Assembly (NCBI GenBank): GCA_008501765.1
Contig: QQUE01000002.1
Span: 680,336 to 744,335, forward strand
Source: Calditrichota bacterium
Lineage (GTDB): Bacteria; Zhuqueibacterota; Zhuqueibacteria; Zhuqueibacterales; Geothermadaptataceae
Direction: 5' to 3'
Length of the DNA stretch: 64,000 nt
In this document: in pieces, positions 9,554-18,218 of the stretch
Layout of the letters: every line of letters starts with the position of its first letter
Position numbering within the stretch: the stretch's first letter is position 1
The notes under the pieces: model-generated
Databases searched by the model: none
Seen by the model: only the letters and a program-made list of their open reading frames with translations
Told to the model about the DNA's origin: nothing
Made by a program: the position numbers and the translations under genes

Positions 9554-10573
9554 TTAATAGCTATAGTGTTTTAAAACCAAAACCAGGTTAACACTGTTCG
9601 ACGACTGGGCGCTTGCATCTTCATTGATAAGCAGAAACTTATCAACAACGACACTTGGGGCTGCCTGATTTAACTCTTCCAAAAATGAAAGTGCCGCGCT
9701 GTGGCTGCCTTTTAAATTTAATTGAATCCGGGAGATATTATATCCGTCTTCGGAAACTGGCCGGCCTTTGCTAAAGTTGCTTTTTTGCAAACTGTTTGCC
9801 GCCGCACTTTGATTAATCCAGTTTTCAAAATCTGCTGAACTCATTTCCTGTACTTTTGAATTCAAATCAACCGGCGCCGTATCAACCGAAAGCGCGCCGG
9901 AGATAATGACTCTTTTTCCGCCACGGCTCAGTGAAGATACTGTTTCTTCAGATTCTTTCTTCAGATTATCCGCAGATAATTGCCGCTGTAAATTTGCCAG
10001 TAAATCCGTTGTTTCGCCAGATGAACCAGTAATAAACTGGGCAAGAAAAGAGGTCCCGGAATATCGAATTAAAGTAAAAACCGTTGAACCTGTCACAGAT
10101 TCTGATATCGCCGCAACAGCAAAACATCCCAATCGCGTTGAAGAAAGCATTTGTTGATGCAATGGAGAAAGCGATTCAAATGTATGCACTGGTTCTACCG
10201 GTCTTAATGGCTCAATATCTGTTCCACCAGTATTTGTCGTTAAATCGCCTGAATTGGATAATTGAGCATTATCCATTGACTGAGATGATGTCATTCCTGG
10301 ATCGCTTAGCGAAGTCATCGGTGTAAGCTCGGCGTCAATGCTTTCGTCTCCAGGCAATAGCGCCCAAATGACGGCAACAACTACGACGGCCAATACCGCG
10401 AGTAAGATAAGTAATCTGGAATTATTGCTTTTCTGGGGCATTTCAGAGAAATCGGAATGAAATCCCGTGGATCCCCCAAGATCGTTGTCGAGGTTAATCG
10501 TTTGTGAAAATTTATCTGATTCGAAGTTTTTCTCCTCAGATTCCTCGCTGCCTAATAAATTGATGTCAACCAT
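9554..10573 (-). CDS. PilN/PilO-like pilus-assembly inner-membrane protein
   Basis: 339 residues starting MVDINLLG, which resembles the short cytoplasmic MxxINLL motif by which PilN docks on PilM. An acidic, Ser/Asn-rich cytoplasmic region runs to about residue 53, one transmembrane helix covers about 54-72, and the remainder is periplasmic, ending in an alpha/beta region (IQLNLKGSHSAALSFLEEL) like the ferredoxin-like domain of PilO. It lies directly downstream of a PilM-like gene. The role in a type IV pilus or competence platform is inferred from these two facts; the middle of the protein is not recognised. Confidence 0.6.
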   Translation of the reverse strand: MVDINLLGSEESEEKNFESDKFSQTINLDNDLGGSTGFHSDFSEMPQKSNNSRLLILLAVLAVVVVAVIWALLPGDESIDAELTPMTSLSDPGMTSSQSMDNAQLSNSGDLTTNTGGTDIEPLRPVEPVHTFESLSPLHQQMLSSTRLGCFAVAAISESVTGSTVFTLIRYSGTSFLAQFITGSSGETTDLLANLQRQLSADNLKKESEETVSSLSRGGKRVIISGALSVDTAPVDLNSKVQEMSSADFENWINQSAAANSLQKSNFSKGRPVSEDGYNISRIQLNLKGSHSAALSFLEELNQAAPSVVVDKFLLINEDASAQSSNSVNLVLVLKHYSY

Positions 10574-10608
10574 AATGCTCTACCTCCGTGAGCCGATGAG
10601 TACTCATG

Positions 10609-11574
10609 CTAAAGTCCCTTTATTGCAGTACCAACTGAAGCCACAAAAGCTTCAGGATGTTTTGTGACATCCGGATCGACCGGAGTTGCCTCGAGGGTGA
10701 TTTTTTCAAAAGGATTCACTCTGTGCAAATTCACGTCATGTGCCTTCACAAGAGCTTCAATCATTCCTTCATCAACATTATCACCATAAACAAAAATTTC
10801 CTCCATATCATCAACGCTTTTTCCCAATTTATTGTCCAGGATTATTCGTCGCATTTCTTTGGAGATCATGCGGGAGAGAAAATCATTCCTTTCCCCTTTG
10901 TCACCGGGATAGCCGTTACCATATTCGATCGCCTGTTCCATAAAAAAACCATTAAAGAGAACAGAAATTTGAATATTATGGTCGCGGATATCAATGAGGG
11001 TGACTTTGGAATCGTGAGAAAAATCATAAGTGCTTTCCACCACACGCTGTGCCGCAAAAATATCTACATCGACACCTCTTAAATGAAGCTTTGTAGACGC
11101 GAATATTTCTTTTAAATAATCAATGATAATTTTTCTTACGGCAACAAGAATCAAAATACGATCGTTTTCGTCGTTTGGATTGTTGTTTTGGACGTAGAAA
11201 TCGACAATATAATCTTCCAGCGGATTGATCATCACCTGGCTTGCTTCCCACAATGCGTGCTCGCGCAAGTCAGTAGATTCAAGCGGAAAATCTATGGGTA
11301 TTTTTCGTATCAATACCTCATTTGAATCAAGCGAAAAAGAAGCCTTGTTCGATTCAAATCCGCTTAATTCATATAATTTATTTATTTCCTGCGTAATGGA
11401 TGCGATATTATCGCGCTTGCGAATATCGGCAAAATCAAATGGAACTTTTATCTCGCTACTCGCAACTTTGGAAATATATTTTTGGGCGGAACGAAGAACA
11501 ACTTCAGCCATCCTTAACTGATTACCGCGTATGCTAATGCCGACCAAGCCATCCTCGGCTGGTTCTTTATTCAT
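10609..11574 (-). CDS. PilM-like actin-fold ATPase of type IV pilus/competence system
   Basis: 321 residues with the layout of the PilM/FtsA-like actin fold: GLVGISIRGNQLRMAEV at the N-terminus (phosphate-1-type strand), LIDIRDHNIQISVLF in the middle (phosphate-2-like), and EEIFVYGDN late (adenosine-like loop). PilM binds the N-terminus of PilN at the inner membrane, and here the next gene starts with a matching motif. The ATG at 11574 is preferred over the one two codons upstream because AGGAG sits seven bases before it. Sequence identity to known PilM seems low, so this is a fold-level call. Confidence 0.62.
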   Translation of the reverse strand: MNKEPAEDGLVGISIRGNQLRMAEVVLRSAQKYISKVASSEIKVPFDFADIRKRDNIASITQEINKLYELSGFESNKASFSLDSNEVLIRKIPIDFPLESTDLREHALWEASQVMINPLEDYIVDFYVQNNNPNDENDRILILVAVRKIIIDYLKEIFASTKLHLRGVDVDIFAAQRVVESTYDFSHDSKVTLIDIRDHNIQISVLFNGFFMEQAIEYGNGYPGDKGERNDFLSRMISKEMRRIILDNKLGKSVDDMEEIFVYGDNVDEGMIEALVKAHDVNLHRVNPFEKITLEATPVDPDVTKHPEAFVASVGTAIKGL

Positions 11575-11611
11575 TAACATCTCCTAATTAAACCTGAGAT
11601 CAAAAAGTTAA

Positions 11612-12517
11612 TTATTTTCCTGATTTTTCATCCCAGCTTTTCTCGCCATTATTGATATTGCCATGATTTTTCACTTTCAGAGCACCGATGGTGGATTTTA
11701 AAAAATCCGATTCGATTTCAGCAATATAAGCGGAATCTATCGGTGATTCGATCACAACGCGTTTTATCACTGAAGTATCAATTACCGACAATTTATAAGC
11801 TTTGCGGGATGTTGGGCAATAATAAAGTGAATCCACTTTAGTAAAGATATTATCTAAATTTTCAACTGTTGCGTGCAATCGTTGCAGTATTAAATCGTAA
11901 TTTTCTCGCGTTTCCTGAGTTGCAGAAAGGGCGCCAGCAACCTGATTTTTCGCAACATAATTTTTTACTTTTTTAAACGACATAAAAAAATCTTTGCGCT
12001 CAACAACTTCCCGTGCCGATTCCAAAATATCGATTGGCGAACAGGGATGGTTTTTCATTCTATCACTAATAATTTGCATTTCGTCACGCAGATGGCGAAC
12101 ACCCCAGGCTAAATCATCAACCCGAATACCCAAAGAGTCAATCATGACTGTGTCGATCGGGGAAATAGTATTAATAAATGCGTCAAGATCATCTTGCAAT
12201 ACCTGCATGGAGTCGAACTTTGCAATCACGCTCGCAAGAGATTTACTGAAAAGGCCATTCACATAAGCACGGTAGGATGAATCGGTTTTTATGAACTCAA
12301 CCAATTCTGCCAGGCTATCTGTATAAGATTCATGAAAATAATGGTATTGCAGTTCAGCATTATAAATATTTGACATTCGATAGTGACTCAAGTCCACATT
12401 TTTAGCTTCTTTATCCCATAAAGTTTTAGGATAATAAATTGATCCTATCAATGCTGCCGTCAACACCAGAATAAGTAACTTATAGATTAGGCGGCCTTTT
12501 CCATAATTATCAGCCAT
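11612..12517 (-). CDS. Membrane-anchored protein of unknown function in pil-like cluster
   Basis: 301 residues with an N-terminal transmembrane helix (about 12-28) after a short positive cytoplasmic tail, so the bulk is probably periplasmic. The stretch NIYNAELQYHYFH-SYTDSLAEL resembles the segment after the N-terminal helix in pilins and pseudopilins (aligned aromatic residues then YTDSL-EL), but the type IV pilin cleavage motif with its +5 Glu is absent. The remainder is helical with coiled-coil-like stretches. It sits between a ComEA-like gene and pilM-like, suggesting a part in the same envelope machine. No family recognised. Confidence 0.55.
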   Translation of the reverse strand: MADNYGKGRLIYKLLILVLTAALIGSIYYPKTLWDKEAKNVDLSHYRMSNIYNAELQYHYFHESYTDSLAELVEFIKTDSSYRAYVNGLFSKSLASVIAKFDSMQVLQDDLDAFINTISPIDTVMIDSLGIRVDDLAWGVRHLRDEMQIISDRMKNHPCSPIDILESAREVVERKDFFMSFKKVKNYVAKNQVAGALSATQETRENYDLILQRLHATVENLDNIFTKVDSLYYCPTSRKAYKLSVIDTSVIKRVVIESPIDSAYIAEIESDFLKSTIGALKVKNHGNINNGEKSWDEKSGK

Positions 12518-12599
12518 ATTTCCTCCCTCTCCGGAATCTCAAATGACTCTTTGGGATATCTTGTTTGATTTTGATATCCAATTAATTAAATATTGTGAA

Positions 12600-13013
12600 C
12601 TAGTCTAAGATAATATTTTCTTTTATTAAAGAAAACTTTTTCTCCCCCAATCCTTTTACTTTTTGGATATGCTGTAAAGCAGTAAAAGGGCCGTTCGTAT
12701 GTCTATATTTCACAATCCGTGTCGCGATGGTTTTTCCTATCCCCGGCAACAACATCAATTCTTCGGCTGTTGCGCGATTGATACTGATTTTTTTATCGAG
12801 TTTTGCCTTTACGCGACGCTTCTTTTTACCTCTTCCCGGTTCCGGTTTAATCGAATTCAAGCTGTCCGCAATCGCTTTAAATCTTTGGATTTCTGTTCGA
12901 TCAATACTCGGAAGGGGACGACGTGAATCCCATTCTCGATAACCAAGGCCAATTAAAAAAGTCCCACAGAGCAGGGCCAATGAAATTGTTTGCAGCCGTG
13001 AAAAGCCCCCCAT
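12600..13013 (-). CDS. comEA: ComEA-like helix-hairpin-helix DNA-binding protein
   Basis: 137 residues: an N-terminal membrane anchor or signal (about 8-24), a basic linker (KKKRR), then a C-terminal tandem helix-hairpin-helix domain with INRATAEELMLLPGIG and VKGLGEKK. The domain matches ComEA, the periplasmic receptor that binds incoming double-stranded DNA in natural transformation. Its place upstream of PilM- and PilN-like genes fits a DNA-uptake role. The channel ComEC, the secretin and the pilus motors are not in this window. It starts 12 bp after the dnaJ stop. Confidence 0.8.
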   Translation of the reverse strand: MGGFSRLQTISLALLCGTFLIGLGYREWDSRRPLPSIDRTEIQRFKAIADSLNSIKPEPGRGKKKRRVKAKLDKKISINRATAEELMLLPGIGKTIATRIVKYRHTNGPFTALQHIQKVKGLGEKKFSLIKENIILD

Positions 13014-13025
13014 TTTCTGCTCCCA

Positions 13026-14168
13026 TCAATTAAATACACCCTTTAGTTTTTCAAAAACTGATTTTATTGATTTGGGTGGTTGAAGGTTCTCGTTATCCCT
13101 CAGCTTTTCAAAAATCTGACGTTCTTCTTTGTTTAATTTTGTCGGTGTCCAAACACGGACTCGTAAAAGTTGATCACCGCGATGGTGCTGCCTTAAATGT
13201 GGAAGGCCTTTTGAACGCATGCGCAAAATTTTTCCTGATTGGATTCCAGCCGCGATATCAACTTCAGCGGAACCCTCCAGGGTTGGAACTTTCACTTTAT
13301 CACCTAAAGCTGCCTGCATGAAACTCACAGGAAGCTCATAAATAATATCGTCGCCATTTCGCTCAAAATACGCGTGTTCTTTTTCTTCAATGATAACAAT
13401 GACATCCCCGGCGGGGCCGCCCTTTGGACCAACATTTCCTTCATTTTGAATGGAAAGGTAATTTCCGGTAGCAACGCCTGCCGGTATTTCAACTTCCAGT
13501 TCATGCTCACCACTGATGCGACCATCACCGCGGCATGTTTGGCATAAGTCCTTTATAATCTGCCCACTTCCATGGCACCGTGAACAGGTTGTGATATTAA
13601 CAAATTGGCCAAAAATCGAATGGGAAACGGATCGAACTTCGCCAGCCCCCTTGCAATCAGGACACGTTTGCGGACTGCTGCCCGCTTTCGCTCCGGAGCC
13701 CGTGCAGACGGTGCATTTTACTTGTTTTTTGATGCGAATTTTTTTAACAACGCCAGTGGAAATTTCTTCAAGCGTCAAAGGCATTTTAAGTTGCAAATCG
13801 GCGCCGCGCAACTTACGATCCCGCCTGTTTCCGCCACCACCGGTGCCAAAAATATCGCCAAATCCCCCAAAACCACCCGACATAAATGTCCGCAATGCAT
13901 CGGAAAGATCAAACTCCATTCCCTCAAACGGATTTGCCTGCCCTTTAACACCGGCGTGACCATAGGCATCGTAACGCTGTCTTTTTTGCGAATCGCGTAG
14001 AACTTCATAGGCTTCGGATGCTTCTTTAAAGCTTTCTTCGGCCTTTTTATCTCCAGGATTTTTGTCCGGATGATACTTCATCGCCAGTTTGCGATACGCT
14101 TTTTTTATGTCATCATCCGAGGCGCTTTTTCCAACCCCCAAGATTTCATAGTAATCTCTTTTGGTCAT
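13026..14168 (-). CDS. dnaJ: Chaperone DnaJ (Hsp40, type I)
   Basis: 380 residues with all type I domains: J domain (1-70) with the HPD tripeptide in KYHPDKNPG, a Gly/Phe-rich segment (about 75-115), four zinc-binding CxxCxGxG-type repeats ([32 protein letters not shown]), and the C-terminal substrate domains. It delivers unfolded proteins to DnaK and stimulates its ATPase. It is third in hrcA-grpE-dnaJ, 20 bp after grpE. dnaK is not in this cluster. Confidence 0.96.
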   Translation of the reverse strand: MTKRDYYEILGVGKSASDDDIKKAYRKLAMKYHPDKNPGDKKAEESFKEASEAYEVLRDSQKRQRYDAYGHAGVKGQANPFEGMEFDLSDALRTFMSGGFGGFGDIFGTGGGGNRRDRKLRGADLQLKMPLTLEEISTGVVKKIRIKKQVKCTVCTGSGAKAGSSPQTCPDCKGAGEVRSVSHSIFGQFVNITTCSRCHGSGQIIKDLCQTCRGDGRISGEHELEVEIPAGVATGNYLSIQNEGNVGPKGGPAGDVIVIIEEKEHAYFERNGDDIIYELPVSFMQAALGDKVKVPTLEGSAEVDIAAGIQSGKILRMRSKGLPHLRQHHRGDQLLRVRVWTPTKLNKEERQIFEKLRDNENLQPPKSIKSVFEKLKGVFN

Positions 14169-14188
14169 ATTTTCAAAATCTTTCAGGG

Positions 14189-14761
14189 TTATTTGCTCAC
14201 TACAACTTGCGCAGGTCTAATTAAATTCTCACCAATCATGTAGCCTTTTTGATGTTGATCCAACACAATATTGGAATCGACACCATCTTTTTCGAGTTGC
14301 ATCAGCGCCTCGTGAATCTCCGGGTTAAAGGGCTGATTCAGAGCATCAATTTCTACAACGCCCTCATCGGCGAACACTGATTTCAGAGATTTATAAACGA
14401 GCTCGACACCCTGTAAAAGCGAATCACAGTTTTTATCTTTCTGGGCTGCTTCAAGCGAGCGCTCGAAATCATCGACAACCGGCAATAGTTTCTTAATTAA
14501 ACCAACATTGGCCATTTTCCAAAACTCTTCGACTTCGCGTTCTTTGCGTTTCTTAAAATTTTCGAACTCCGCCGCACGCCGCAAATTCAAATCGTTGAGC
14601 TTTTCAAGTTCTTCTTTCAAAGCAGCCAATTCTTTTTCATACTTTTTCTTGGCGGCTGCATCCTTTTTTGCGTCTTTTTTGGCTGCAGTCGGTTTTGTTT
14701 TTTCGGTCCCGTTGCCGGTTTCCTTTATTTTTACATCATTCGTCTTTGTTTTTTCTTTCAT
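14189..14761 (-). CDS. grpE: Nucleotide exchange factor GrpE
   Basis: 190 residues: a Lys/Ala-rich N-terminal tail, a long coiled coil ([23 protein letters not shown]), then the beta domain with VVDDFERSL and the C-terminal [11 protein letters not shown] ending typical of GrpE. It releases ADP from DnaK. Located between hrcA and dnaJ and presumably under the same heat-shock control. Confidence 0.95.
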   Translation of the reverse strand: MKEKTKTNDVKIKETGNGTEKTKPTAAKKDAKKDAAAKKKYEKELAALKEELEKLNDLNLRRAAEFENFKKRKEREVEEFWKMANVGLIKKLLPVVDDFERSLEAAQKDKNCDSLLQGVELVYKSLKSVFADEGVVEIDALNQPFNPEIHEALMQLEKDGVDSNIVLDQHQKGYMIGENLIRPAQVVVSK

Positions 14762-14784
14762 TAAATCCTCAAAAAGCCGTTTAC

Positions 14785-15840
14785 TTAATCCTTGTTAACC
14801 TTAAAAATATCAGCCAGCACTTTTGCCATGTAATCAACGATGGCAACCAATTTTGAATAATGCATGCGTGTTGGCCCCATGATCCCGATTGTGCCTGATA
14901 TATGCCCAACTTCGTAGGTTGTTGTAATTAACGAACAATGGGACACGAGATCTTTTTTATGTTCATCACCAATACTTATCCGAATATTATTGTCGGGAAT
15001 AAGCTCTACATTGTTTTCCTCATTAATCAGATGAATTAAAATTTCTTTATCATCTATAAGTTCCATTATTTTCACGATACTTGCTTTGTCCGAGAAATCT
15101 GGCAGACTCATAATGTTGGCTGTGCCGCCTAAATGCAAATCTTGGGGCGACATATCTGAAAACAATCTACTGGAAGAATTTATAACGAAATCGATAAAAC
15201 CGCTCTCGCCGATAACGACGCCATTCAGGCGTTTATCGATTGTATGTTGTATTTCTTTTAAAGTAAGGCCATGCAATCTCTCATTTATGATTCGCGCCGA
15301 CTCTTCCATTCTTTCACGCGAAATATCTTTTTCAATTTCAAGAGTGATCGTTTTTACAAGCCCTGATTGAATACTTATGACGACAAGTATTTTTTTATAC
15401 GATAAAGGTATAAGTTCTATTTTATCAAACACACCTTCGTAAAAACGCGGCGCCAAAGCGATGCCGAGTTGATTCGAAATGCGCGCCAATGTCTGAGACG
15501 CAGCTTCTAACACATTCTCAACATCCTTCGAGACGCGAACGAGCGTGCTAAAAATACTCTTTTTTTCGTTGACTGTAAGCTTTGCAACAGGCATGAGAGA
15601 ATCAACATAAAATCGATACCCCTTGTCTGTGGGCATCCGTCCTGCGGATGTATGCGGCTGCTTGACAAAACCACGGCTTTCAAGGTCCGACATGACATTG
15701 CGAATAGTTGCCGAACTTATTGCCCCCTTACACCCGTTCTCGATAAGTTTGGAGCCAACCGGGGCTGCACTGGCAATAAACCTTTCAATTACCGATGTCA
15801 AGACAAACTGTTCTCGCTGTGTGAGCTCTATATCTTCCAT
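14785..15840 (-). CDS. hrcA: Heat-inducible transcription repressor HrcA
   Basis: 351 residues, the normal length. The N-terminal winged-helix domain reads LTQREQFVLTSVIERFI..PVGSK and SSATIRNVMSDLESRGF..PHTSAGRMPTDKGYR, a family signature; a GAF-like middle and the C-terminal IGIMGPTRMHYSKLVAIV block follow. HrcA normally represses chaperone operons by binding the CIRCE inverted repeat, but no CIRCE (TTAGCACTC-N9-GAGTGCTAA) is visible here. A different palindrome overlaps the promoter start region instead (see 15878-15897). First gene of hrcA-grpE-dnaJ. Confidence 0.95.
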   Translation of the reverse strand: MEDIELTQREQFVLTSVIERFIASAAPVGSKLIENGCKGAISSATIRNVMSDLESRGFVKQPHTSAGRMPTDKGYRFYVDSLMPVAKLTVNEKKSIFSTLVRVSKDVENVLEAASQTLARISNQLGIALAPRFYEGVFDKIELIPLSYKKILVVISIQSGLVKTITLEIEKDISRERMEESARIINERLHGLTLKEIQHTIDKRLNGVVIGESGFIDFVINSSSRLFSDMSPQDLHLGGTANIMSLPDFSDKASIVKIMELIDDKEILIHLINEENNVELIPDNNIRISIGDEHKKDLVSHCSLITTTYEVGHISGTIGIMGPTRMHYSKLVAIVDYMAKVLADIFKVNKD

Positions 15841-15877
15841 TATCTATAATAAATTTATACTTTAACGTGGTCATTCA

Positions 15878-15897
15878 GCCTGAAAATAGATTCAGGC
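15878..15897 (-). promoter_or_regulatory. Palindrome immediately downstream of the hrcA -10 box (candidate operator)
   Basis: GCCTGAA and TTCAGGC form a perfect 7-bp inverted repeat with a six-base centre, abutting the -10 hexamer and so covering the likely transcription start. This is where a repressor operator would sit. It is unrelated to CIRCE in sequence and spacing. It could also act as a 5' UTR hairpin. Confidence 0.5.
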
Positions 15898-15926
15898 AAG
15901 ATAAGGATTTTCGGATGGCTTGTCAA
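15898..15926 (-). promoter_or_regulatory. Sigma-70-type promoter of hrcA-grpE-dnaJ
   Basis: On the minus strand TTGACA (15926-15921) and TATCTT (15903-15898) are separated by exactly 17 bases, about 58 bp before the hrcA start. The -35 hexamer is perfect and the -10 matches at four of six positions. Confidence 0.72.
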
Positions 15927-15940
15927 GCAAAAACTCGTAC

Positions 15941-16789
15941 TCAAAATCGACCGCGAATTGCCCAAAAACAAGTGAATATTGAAAAGAAAATTGAACCCCC
16001 AACGACCATCAAAGATGAAATAAAATTTATCTTTATAATTAATAAGTTTTCTGCTCGAAATATCCAGAAGAGAAGAGTAACAAGCAGAACCGCACCAAAC
16101 CCGGCAATAGTTCCTTCGACTAACGCCTGAACGTAAAATGGCCCGCGAATGAGCGATTGTTTTGCACCAACCAATTCCATTGTTTCGATTATTCTGGCTT
16201 TGGTTTTTAAGGTCAACTTTAGATTAACCCATAATAGAAAAAAACCCAACACGGCCAGGCCGACACCGACGAAAATGAAAATTTGCTGCATTCGCCGATA
16301 ATAATAATTCAATGAAGTCAGCAGTTTGTGGTGATATTTTACCTCATCAATGCCTTCCATACTCTTGATGATATCGATAGCATTTTGAACCTGCTCCTGG
16401 CTGCCCTCCGTATTTAATTTTATCTGAAAACTTTGGGGCAGCGGGTTTTCATCAATGAGCTGACTGTAGTCGGCGGAGAACATTTCCTTAAATTTCTCCA
16501 GCGCTTCCGCTTTATCAATCAAATCTACCGAATCCACTCCCGCAACGATAGCGATTTGCTTTTGCAGCGCCATTATCTCGGTATCGTTAAATCCGGGATC
16601 GATAAAGGCCTCGATAGCAATGCGTCCCTTGAGTTCAGAAATTTTCATCAACACATTTTGACTTAGCAAAATGTAAAGATTCAGCAATGCCAATGACAAC
16701 ATCAGGCTGATAATTGTCATCAACGAAGAAATTTTTGATCGAAAGATGCCGGCCACACCGTCAGAAACGATCAGAAACAAAAAATTCAC
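15941..16789 (-). CDS. ftsX: Cell-division ABC transporter permease FtsX
   Basis: 282 residues with four predicted transmembrane helices (one near 20-45, three in the C-terminal half) and an extracytoplasmic domain at about 50-165, the FtsX arrangement. The cytoplasmic loop after the second helix contains the conserved TKARIIETMELVGA segment that contacts FtsE. FtsEX controls septal peptidoglycan hydrolases. Start overlaps the ftsE stop by four bases, indicating translational coupling. Confidence 0.92.
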   Translation of the reverse strand: MNFLFLIVSDGVAGIFRSKISSLMTIISLMLSLALLNLYILLSQNVLMKISELKGRIAIEAFIDPGFNDTEIMALQKQIAIVAGVDSVDLIDKAEALEKFKEMFSADYSQLIDENPLPQSFQIKLNTEGSQEQVQNAIDIIKSMEGIDEVKYHHKLLTSLNYYYRRMQQIFIFVGVGLAVLGFFLLWVNLKLTLKTKARIIETMELVGAKQSLIRGPFYVQALVEGTIAGFGAVLLVTLLFWIFRAENLLIIKINFISSLMVVGGSIFFSIFTCFWAIRGRF

Positions 16790-17442
16790 TCGACAACTTT
16801 TCCATTTTCCAGGTTCAGTATCCGATAAGAAAACCGGTCAACTAGATTTTTATTGTGTGTGGCCATTAATACAGCCGTACCGCGTTCGTGGATTACTTTA
16901 AATAAATCGAGAATACCCGCTGCTGTTTCCGCGTCAAGATTTCCTGTCGGTTCGTCCGCCAGAATAACAAAAGGATCATTCGCCAGAGCCCTGGCAATGG
17001 CAATGCGTTGCTGTTCGCCACCGGAAAGCTGGTGAGGCATTTGATTTCGTTTGTGGGTCAATCCGACTTCTGCCAACATTTTGAAAGTTTTGCGTTTAAT
17101 ATATTTTTCCCTGTGTCCGGTAATCCGCAGAACAAATGCAATATTTTCATAGACGTTGCGATCTTCCAGCAACCTAAAATCCTGAAATACGCACCCAATT
17201 TGTCGCCGCACCAGTGGTATTTCATTTTTTTTGATGTTGAAAGAATTAAACTCGCCCACCTGAACATCACCACTGTCGGGGAAAAGAGCCATTAATATGA
17301 GCTTTAAAATAGTCGTTTTTCCCGCGCCGCTGGAGCCGGTAAGAAACAAAAACTCCCGCTGATTTAGGGTAAAATCTGCTTTTTTTATCCCTTCGCCATT
17401 GCTGTAGGTCGCAGAAACTGCGTTAAATTTAATATTCTTCAT
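16786..17442 (-). CDS. ftsE: Cell-division ABC transporter ATPase FtsE
   Basis: 218 residues, typical of FtsE. Walker A GSSGAGKTT, Q-loop VFQDFRLL, signature LSGGEQQRIAIARAL, Walker B ILADEPTGNLD and switch histidine ATHN are all present, so it should be active. It partners with FtsX, whose gene overlaps its end by four bases. Its own start overlaps the preceding methyltransferase stop by four bases. Confidence 0.93.
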   Translation of the reverse strand: MKNIKFNAVSATYSNGEGIKKADFTLNQREFLFLTGSSGAGKTTILKLILMALFPDSGDVQVGEFNSFNIKKNEIPLVRRQIGCVFQDFRLLEDRNVYENIAFVLRITGHREKYIKRKTFKMLAEVGLTHKRNQMPHQLSGGEQQRIAIARALANDPFVILADEPTGNLDAETAAGILDLFKVIHERGTAVLMATHNKNLVDRFSYRILNLENGKVVE

Positions 17443-18218
17443 GTTTTTTTTACGACAAAATGAACGCGCTCTGATTTTTCTGAGCCAACCCGGCGTGTAT
17501 AGTTTTCAAATATACCCAATATTTTACAGGAACCAATTTCTTCTTCGATTATTTTTTTTACAACGGAAATCCGATACATCTGCTGGATATGTTTTTCGTG
17601 GTAAATAATTTCCTCTCTTTCACTTTCCGTTATCCAAAATTCATTCGTCTGTTGATTTGTCGCCGGATTAAAATACGCTTCGCGGGTGTAATCCAAATCT
17701 CTATAAAACTCTTTTTCATGATAATCACGGAAGTTGTGGCTACAGTTGTAAATGGTGCAAATGTCAAAAATCAATACGCCGCCGGCCAGTAAATTATCCA
17801 ACATATTTTGCAGGGATTTTTTCAATTCTTCTTCGGTCATACAGTAATTAATACTGTCGTACAAACAGATTACCGCCGAGAATTCACCGTAGATTCTGGA
17901 ATCCCGCATATCTCCAACGATCAAATTATTCTCCTGAAATTCCATTGGAATGCGCCGCTTTGCTCTGTCGAGCATTGCGGCGGATTTATCTACGCCGACG
18001 GCCATCCACCCCGCCCGTATAAATTGTTCCAACATTTTGCCCGTTCCACAGGCCATCTCTAAAATATTGGCACCACCGACGTGATGTTTATTCACGATCG
18101 CAGAAACAAATTTGTACCAGCGTTGATAATTTACGTGCCGCATGAGATAATCATAAAATGCGGCAACCATTTTATAATTATCGACTTGTTTTATTGGTTG
18201 CTCCGAGTGAAATGGCAA
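17439..18218 (-). CDS. Class I SAM-dependent methyltransferase, substrate unknown
   Basis: Up to 259 residues. The SAM-binding motif I is ILEMACGTGKMLEQF, followed by VGVDKSAAMLDRA, VGDMRD and LYDSINY, matching the YdaC/UbiE-like small-molecule methyltransferase group. The TTG at 18218 gives a longer N-terminus (NYKMVAAFYDYLM) whose Tyr-rich part fits the family better than the ATG at 18170, but it overlaps pdxA by 41 bases; the true start is uncertain. It lies between pdxA and ftsE with overlaps on both sides, so it is part of that operon. Confidence 0.72.
   Translation of the reverse strand: MPFHSEQPIKQVDNYKMVAAFYDYLMRHVNYQRWYKFVSAIVNKHHVGGANILEMACGTGKMLEQFIRAGWMAVGVDKSAAMLDRAKRRIPMEFQENNLIVGDMRDSRIYGEFSAVICLYDSINYCMTEEELKKSLQNMLDNLLAGGVLIFDICTIYNCSHNFRDYHEKEFYRDLDYTREAYFNPATNQQTNEFWITESEREEIIYHEKHIQQMYRISVVKKIIEEEIGSCKILGIFENYTRRVGSEKSERVHFVVKKT

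Noticed and set aside
15841-15940. CIRCE element before hrcA
   Set aside because: No TTAGCACTC-N9-GAGTGCTAA or close variant; the palindrome found has a different sequence and a six-base centre.
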